A DNA stretch of 64,000 nucleotides. Source: Nicotiana tabacum (Eukaryota; Streptophyta; Magnoliopsida; Solanales; Solanaceae). The translations under genes were made by a program, and so were the position numbers. Below, in pieces: positions 59,431-64,000 of this stretch. A model generated the notes under the pieces. That model was not told the origin of the DNA and did no database searches. It saw nothing but the letters and a program-made list of their open reading frames with translations. Every line of letters begins with the position of its first letter. Positions within the stretch are counted from its first letter, which is position 1. The stretch covers positions 5,334,501-5,398,500 of the forward strand of contig NC_134084.1 of the NCBI RefSeq assembly GCF_000715075.1, written 5' to 3'.

Positions 59431-60230
59431 TCAAAGCTTAAAAAGAAAAGAAAGAAAAATTTATTTCTAGAAAATGTCATCCTTCTCTAATATCTCATGA
59501 ATTTGCTTGAAATTTAGAAACTTGAAAACTCAAGGAAGGAACATAAACTTCAAATAGGAGTCCATCTAATTTTTAATCACAGGAAGACACAAAAAGTGAA
59601 AAATAACTAGAAGAATTTGATGATCAAACATAAAAAAATAAAAATTCAGCCAATATCTAAAGGACACAAAACAAATGTGGTAAAATAAAGGGGACAATTT
59701 CGTAGTAATTTTTAGTTTGTCACACCAAATCTAGCTATCTTTTTTATTTGAAATATGCATATCTTTTTGAACAATTATATATTTTAGTTGGATTATTATA
59801 TGAAAAATAAAGTTTGTTATGATGTTAAAATTTATATCTTCAAGATGTATAATTTTGGCAGAAATTAGTCATGCTATTTAGCGTAACCTTATCAAGAAAT
59901 AAGTTCCTTTTAAAATTTGTTTTAGTTTGGGACCAGCAATAATATACGAGGGATGTTATTGAACGACGATTTTAGTAAATAATTTCTGATGTTGAATGAG
60001 CATTAATGGACTCGGTAATTAGTTGCATATTACTACTATTAATAAGCGGGAATGATGAGCTGCATCCGGTAAAACAAAAGAGCAGCATCCGGTCAGAAAG
60101 CGGGTCAGAAGGGTTTAATCATAATTTAATCAAAATACCCAACGTTATAGTTCGAAGCGTGCTGCCAGCTTTCTTCCAGGTTTGACATGTCGTTACCTAG
60201 CAAAATTTTGGATTGCTCATGGACTTCCTC
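59431..60230. other. AT-rich unassigned stretch
   Basis: I see no gene, repeat or LTR end here. It marks the break where the truncated element stops. Confidence 0.5.
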
Positions 60231-60329
60231 TGTGAAATTATTCTCGCTTCTTCTGTTTTTTGGGTCACGTTTTAATTTGTGCCCGCTTTGCAAAAAATAT
60301 TACAAGTGTACCCATTTTTTCGCGTAACT

Positions 60330-60620
60330 TCAGCATACGGGGCTGAAGTAGCAAAGGTAATCACGCAAAACTTCAGCATTCTAGTAGACGGGACTGAAGT
60401 AGCAAGTTTTTGTTTTTGTAACTGGCGAAGTTTTTGTGTAACTGGCGAACTTCAGTTCTAGACCTGAAGTTTTTGTTTTTGTAACTGGCGAACTTCAGCT
60501 CTAGAGCTGAAGTTTTTGTTTTGTAACTGACAAATTTTAGCGTTAGAGCTAAAGTTTTTATTTTGTAACTGACGAGCTGAAGTTTTTGTTTGTAACTGAA
60601 GAACTTGAGCTCTAGAGCCT
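60330..60620. repeat. Tandem palindromic repeats (cttcag...ctgaag)
   Basis: About six units of roughly 40-55 bp have the pattern gtttttgtaactggcgaactt followed by a palindrome; the best, AACTTCAGCTCTAGAGCTGA followed by AGTT (60491-60514), is a perfect 24-bp palindrome. Variants keep complementarity in part (TTCTAGACC; GTTAGAGC). Confidence 0.8.
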
Positions 60621-60891
60621 TCTTCCCTTCATAATGATACTGTCAAGAAAATAATCTTCCTTATGTAACCAAATATCTGCTCTAATTAATCAACATTAGA
60701 AGTAGAGCCTTCTAAAGTTTTTGTCTTAAAATAATTGATCATTTTAAATAACAACCCAACTTGAAATTAGATCGAAAAATATTTTTGTTAGCTCATATTT
60801 CCTTTTCTTTTTAGACATCTGAATTTATCCTAGTACTTACAGACCTTCATCAAAGAATTAGAAAATCAAAATCTCTTCGCAGTACTAATAA

Positions 60892-61080
<189 letters not shown>

Positions 61081-61309
61081 TAAAAAGTGGGTGCAAGTTA
61101 ATAGTTTTAAAAAAATGGGTATAGGTTAAATAGGGCGCCCCATTTAACCTACGTGCAATTTTTACCGCTTTCCTCTTTTTTGTTTGATCTCAAGTTTCTC
61201 TTTTCCTCTTTGACGATTTCTCAAGTTCTTTGCTTTCAGTTTGTCGTCTGATATATAGTAAAGGTATGATTAATGCCATTATTTAGATTTAAGATTCAGT
61301 GGGTTTTTA

Positions 61310-61560
61310 ATTTGAACAATGTTTGTTTCTCATGTTTTGATTTGAACTTGGATAGAAAATTTAGACTACTTCTATGTCAAATTTTAAGCTAATTGGTATC
61401 TGTTGTTGTGCTCACTGTTCTATACTTACTCTTAATTTTCATCTGTTCGACCTATGTTGAAGTGCAGTAAAAACAGATTTGAGGCTGTTATTATAAAAAC
61501 TGCCTTTGCGTCTGCATTAGAAGTGTTTGTGAAATTGCCTGAAAGAAACTACAATTGACC
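61310..61560 (+). repeat. Dispersed direct duplication, copy 1
   Basis: Diverged partner of 62140-62410. Shared blocks: tgtttctcatgttttgattt/ttctcatgttctg, gaacttggata.aa.atttagactacttt, tttcatctgttc, aagtgcagtaa.aacagattt and agaagtgtttgtga.attgcc. Confidence 0.7.
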
Positions 61561-62139
61561 TAAACTTCTTTTTAATATGTTGTTTCAAGAAATCTTAACT
61601 CACAACTTCAAATTATATGATAAAAGATCATATCTACATTTGTTCAGTTAGTTGTGGACCAAATCAATTTATGAAATACTTATAAGTTTAAGTGAACATG
61701 CAATTTTACCAAAGGATTTGTGCACTAGCAAAAAGTTGATCAATTTATTGTTCTTTTACATTAGCCTACAATATGTCACCAACTTCAGCTTGTGGGTCCT
61801 ATTCATGGTTGGAAAGATTAAGAGATCTACACTAAGATAAGTTTACTTGGATAAAAGAGGTTTAAAGACTAGCTAGAGATCGAAGTAGCTTCCTGTCAAA
61901 AGTTATTAATTGGTACGTGAACATTGGTTAATAAGGGTCTGAAGGCATGAAGACAAATAACATATGAACATTTGATGTTCTATTAGTGAAGTATAATTTC
62001 GTTGATCATAAGTGATTAGTTGGCAATTAATTGGAAGTGTTTACATGTCTCCCCCATCCTCTATTGTGTTTGATTTGATGAAACTTTGTAGCTATTTCTC
62101 CAGGAAGCTAGAAATATTTGACTGACTATTTTTAATCTG

Positions 62140-62410
62140 CAGAATGTTTCCTTCTCATGTTCTGAACTTGGATAAAATATTTAGACTACTTTTGTCTAAA
62201 ATATTTAGCTAATTGATGATATATTATTGTGCTCGCTGTTGTGCGTCTTTCAAATTGCTCCTTCAAGTTGCTCTTCCTGAGATAAGTTTTAACTTTCATC
62301 TGTTCTGCTTCTGTCAAAGTGCAGTAAGAACAGATTTGAGTTTCTTGTTACATAAACTGCATTGGGTTCGTAGTAGAAGTGTTTGTGAGATTGCCCGAAA
62401 GGAATTACGA
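62140..62410 (+). repeat. Dispersed direct duplication, copy 2
   Basis: Partner of 61310-61560, about 830 bp downstream. Both end with a possible coding scrap reading EVFV-K/R-LPERNY, which I do not recognise. Confidence 0.7.
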
Positions 62411-62704
62411 CGTACATAAAAAATTCGACAGCTCTTTTTTTAAAGCTGCCTACTGATTTATGGTAGTTTTACTCATACGACACGTTAACATCAATAGATA
62501 TTGATGTTTTAGCATATTACAAAATACTGAAAAAGAAACCCAAATCAAGAAAAACTTCTGCCAATGAGGTTAAGATTCTGAATACCTGGCACAAAAACTG
62601 AAAATTTATTGATGGAAATGAGCAGAACAGTGAATTAGGAGGACTGTTTACTAATTTTTGTTGACAAATGAAAGCAACAAAAAACCAGAGCAGCAACATC
62701 AAAT

Positions 62705-62875
62705 TTTGATATCCTTTAAAAAATAAGAGGCATCTGCTCCAACAACAATAAACTTATGGTTGGCCACAGTAAAGAAAAGTTGTTGATTGAGTGCAACATT
62801 GATAACTCGAAGGAGGTTCGTTTCATCAGCGTCCACATGCACTATGGTGGTATCTGCATTAACATGATTTCTGTG
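62705..62875 (-). pseudogene. Laccase (multicopper oxidase) fragment
   Basis: On the minus strand one frame reads TTIVHVDADETNLLRVINVA and then LNQQLFFTVANHKFIVVGADASY. This is the conserved second cupredoxin domain entry of plant laccases. The frame then runs into unrelated residues and a stop at about 62699. Only about 55 codons of a protein of about 560 residues remain, in the orientation opposite to the neighbouring fragments. Confidence 0.8.
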
Positions 62876-63014
62876 AAAACATGTCATAATAGGTAACATA
62901 TGCAATCATAGATTACTGCTAGCATAACATTGTTAGGTGAAAATTAGTCTTTATACTATGTGTAAGCTTCAAATATTTTGATATTAGAACTAACCTTTGC
63001 TTGAACACTTGTAG

Positions 63015-63172
63015 AGATCACCTGGTTGACCATTGATGGTGTAAGCATCAGATACATAGGAGCTAAAAATTTGCCAGCTGAACCTTCTGAGGAAGAATTC
63101 AGGCTTGGTTTAAGGAGTGGAATGATCTTTTACAATGTACTCAATAAAATTCATTCTGGAGTTGTTCCCAAG
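63015..63172 (+). pseudogene. Kinesin-14 (KIN-14) CH-domain exon, probably a fragment
   Basis: After an acceptor (cacttgtag, ending 63014) the frame reads WLTIDGV..., then AKNLPAEPSEEEFRLGLRSG and MIFYNVLNKIHSGVVPK, ending at a donor AAG|GTAATT (63173). This is the start of the calponin-homology domain of plant KIN-14 motors. Compared with the family as I remember it, there are about three extra residues after W-L, and IILCN is changed to MIFYN. No next exon can be recognised to 64000, and no upstream coding exon is visible. It may be the edge of a real gene, but divergence and the neighbouring fragments favour a captured piece. Confidence 0.6.
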
Positions 63173-64000
63173 GTAATTACAATAAAGGAAATCAACCAAT
63201 CAATCAACTGCCCCTCGGCCATTTGATCATTCAGAAAAGAAATTGCAAGTTAGACCTATGTGTTGGCAGCCTTAAATTATTTTTTTTTTAGAGTTCTTAT
63301 ACCTCACACCAACTAATTCAGATAGAGGAATATTGGTAGTTATTGCTATTGACTATTAGGTTAGATTTGTGAATAATAGGTTTTCTTGCCCGTTTCAAAA
63401 TGTATATGATTCATATTAGTTGTAGTTGTCAATGATCATGTGGGGAGGTTTTGTATCAATTGGCTCTGTGGATTTGATCTTTTCATGTCTCTGTGGTTCC
63501 AATTAGAGATCTGGAACTTGTGAGCAACTGGGATGTTTGCTACTATCCATGTTTTATTTCCTTTGGTTGTGGAAAAATTGCGACTTAGCTTGGGTATTAG
63601 ATGTTTCTATAGAGTGATCATCTTGAGAAATGAACTTTTGATCTATAAGCTGATGTTAGAATGGTTAGGCAGATGTTATTTATCTTCTGTATCCATTAGA
63701 GGCATATAAACTCCCAAAATTTGCTTATTCTTTGTGCAATTAGATATCTGCTTCTTGACTTGCTCACAGCATAGTCGTACTGCAGGTTTGTGCAATATTC
63801 ATTGCTAGCCCAAGTTTTCTAATCAGAAAAAAAAATTACATAAAAATGAGCATTTCTTTTATGTACATATTTTAACTGTTTGAAATTGAAAAGAATCTTA
63901 TCCTTTTCGTTTTATGTTTCTTTTGTCTCTGGGTGGCTTTACTGTCATTGCTCTAAATGGCAAAGTTAGTTTTGCAATAATTTTCCTAGTTGTTCTTTTA
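63173..64000. other. AT-rich end of window
   Basis: Intron-like or intergenic sequence; I see no further exon, repeat or LTR end. Confidence 0.5.

Overview
The window is plant nuclear DNA, almost certainly from a Solanaceae species (a Nicotiana-like genome fits best). It is dominated by nested Ty3/gypsy LTR retrotransposons with LTR and leader sequences of the Solanaceae type. The one intact host gene has GT-AG introns, and there are MITEs and fragments of ordinary plant genes. I see no bacterial or plasmid features.

Layout. (1) 1-1873: 3' part of a plus-strand gypsy LTR. (2) 1874-4992 plus 28079-31683: one older minus-strand element. It has an LTR at 28845-31683, a tRNA-Met-type primer site at 28830-28841 and about 3.9 kb of interior without recognisable gag-pol (LARD-like). 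(3) Nested in it, at 4993-28078, lies a complete 23.1-kb giant Tat/Ogre-type element with two 3904-bp LTRs and a perfect TCCAC target-site duplication. Its order is ORF1, gag, protease with a G-patch-like segment, a small in-frame intron, RT, two RNase H domains, integrase and a long 3' UTR. All its coding units carry stops or frameshifts. (4) 31694-43496: a solo LTR (duplication ATTAT) split by a 9.9-kb Tat-lineage element at 32485-42416 (duplication CATCC). That element has lost gag and carries a 199-bp tandem repeat in its 3' UTR. (5) 43497-45380: AT-rich spacer with an (AT)n run and MITEs. (6) 45430-50.7 kb: an exostosin-family (GT47) glycosyltransferase gene, four coding exons and 529 codons, apparently intact, with a 1.57-kb intron in its 5' UTR. 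(7) 53335 to about 59430: a third Tat-lineage element, 3'-truncated and heavily decayed. (8) 60.2-63.2 kb: palindromic repeats next to fragments of three unrelated genes (serine carboxypeptidase-like, laccase, kinesin-14).

Most interesting points. The giant element carries four dispersed copies of a 60-75-nt module at 9887, 12477, 20180 and 23993. Each folds into the same three helices with different but still complementary bases, which looks like covariation. No copy lies inside a coding domain. Its 3' UTR also holds about 38 tandem copies of a 44-bp unit whose core is two plant telobox motifs in inverted orientation. The splice sites of the PRO-RT intron join the two reading frames exactly. 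Everything here was read by eye, so LTR divergence and repeat counts are approximate.
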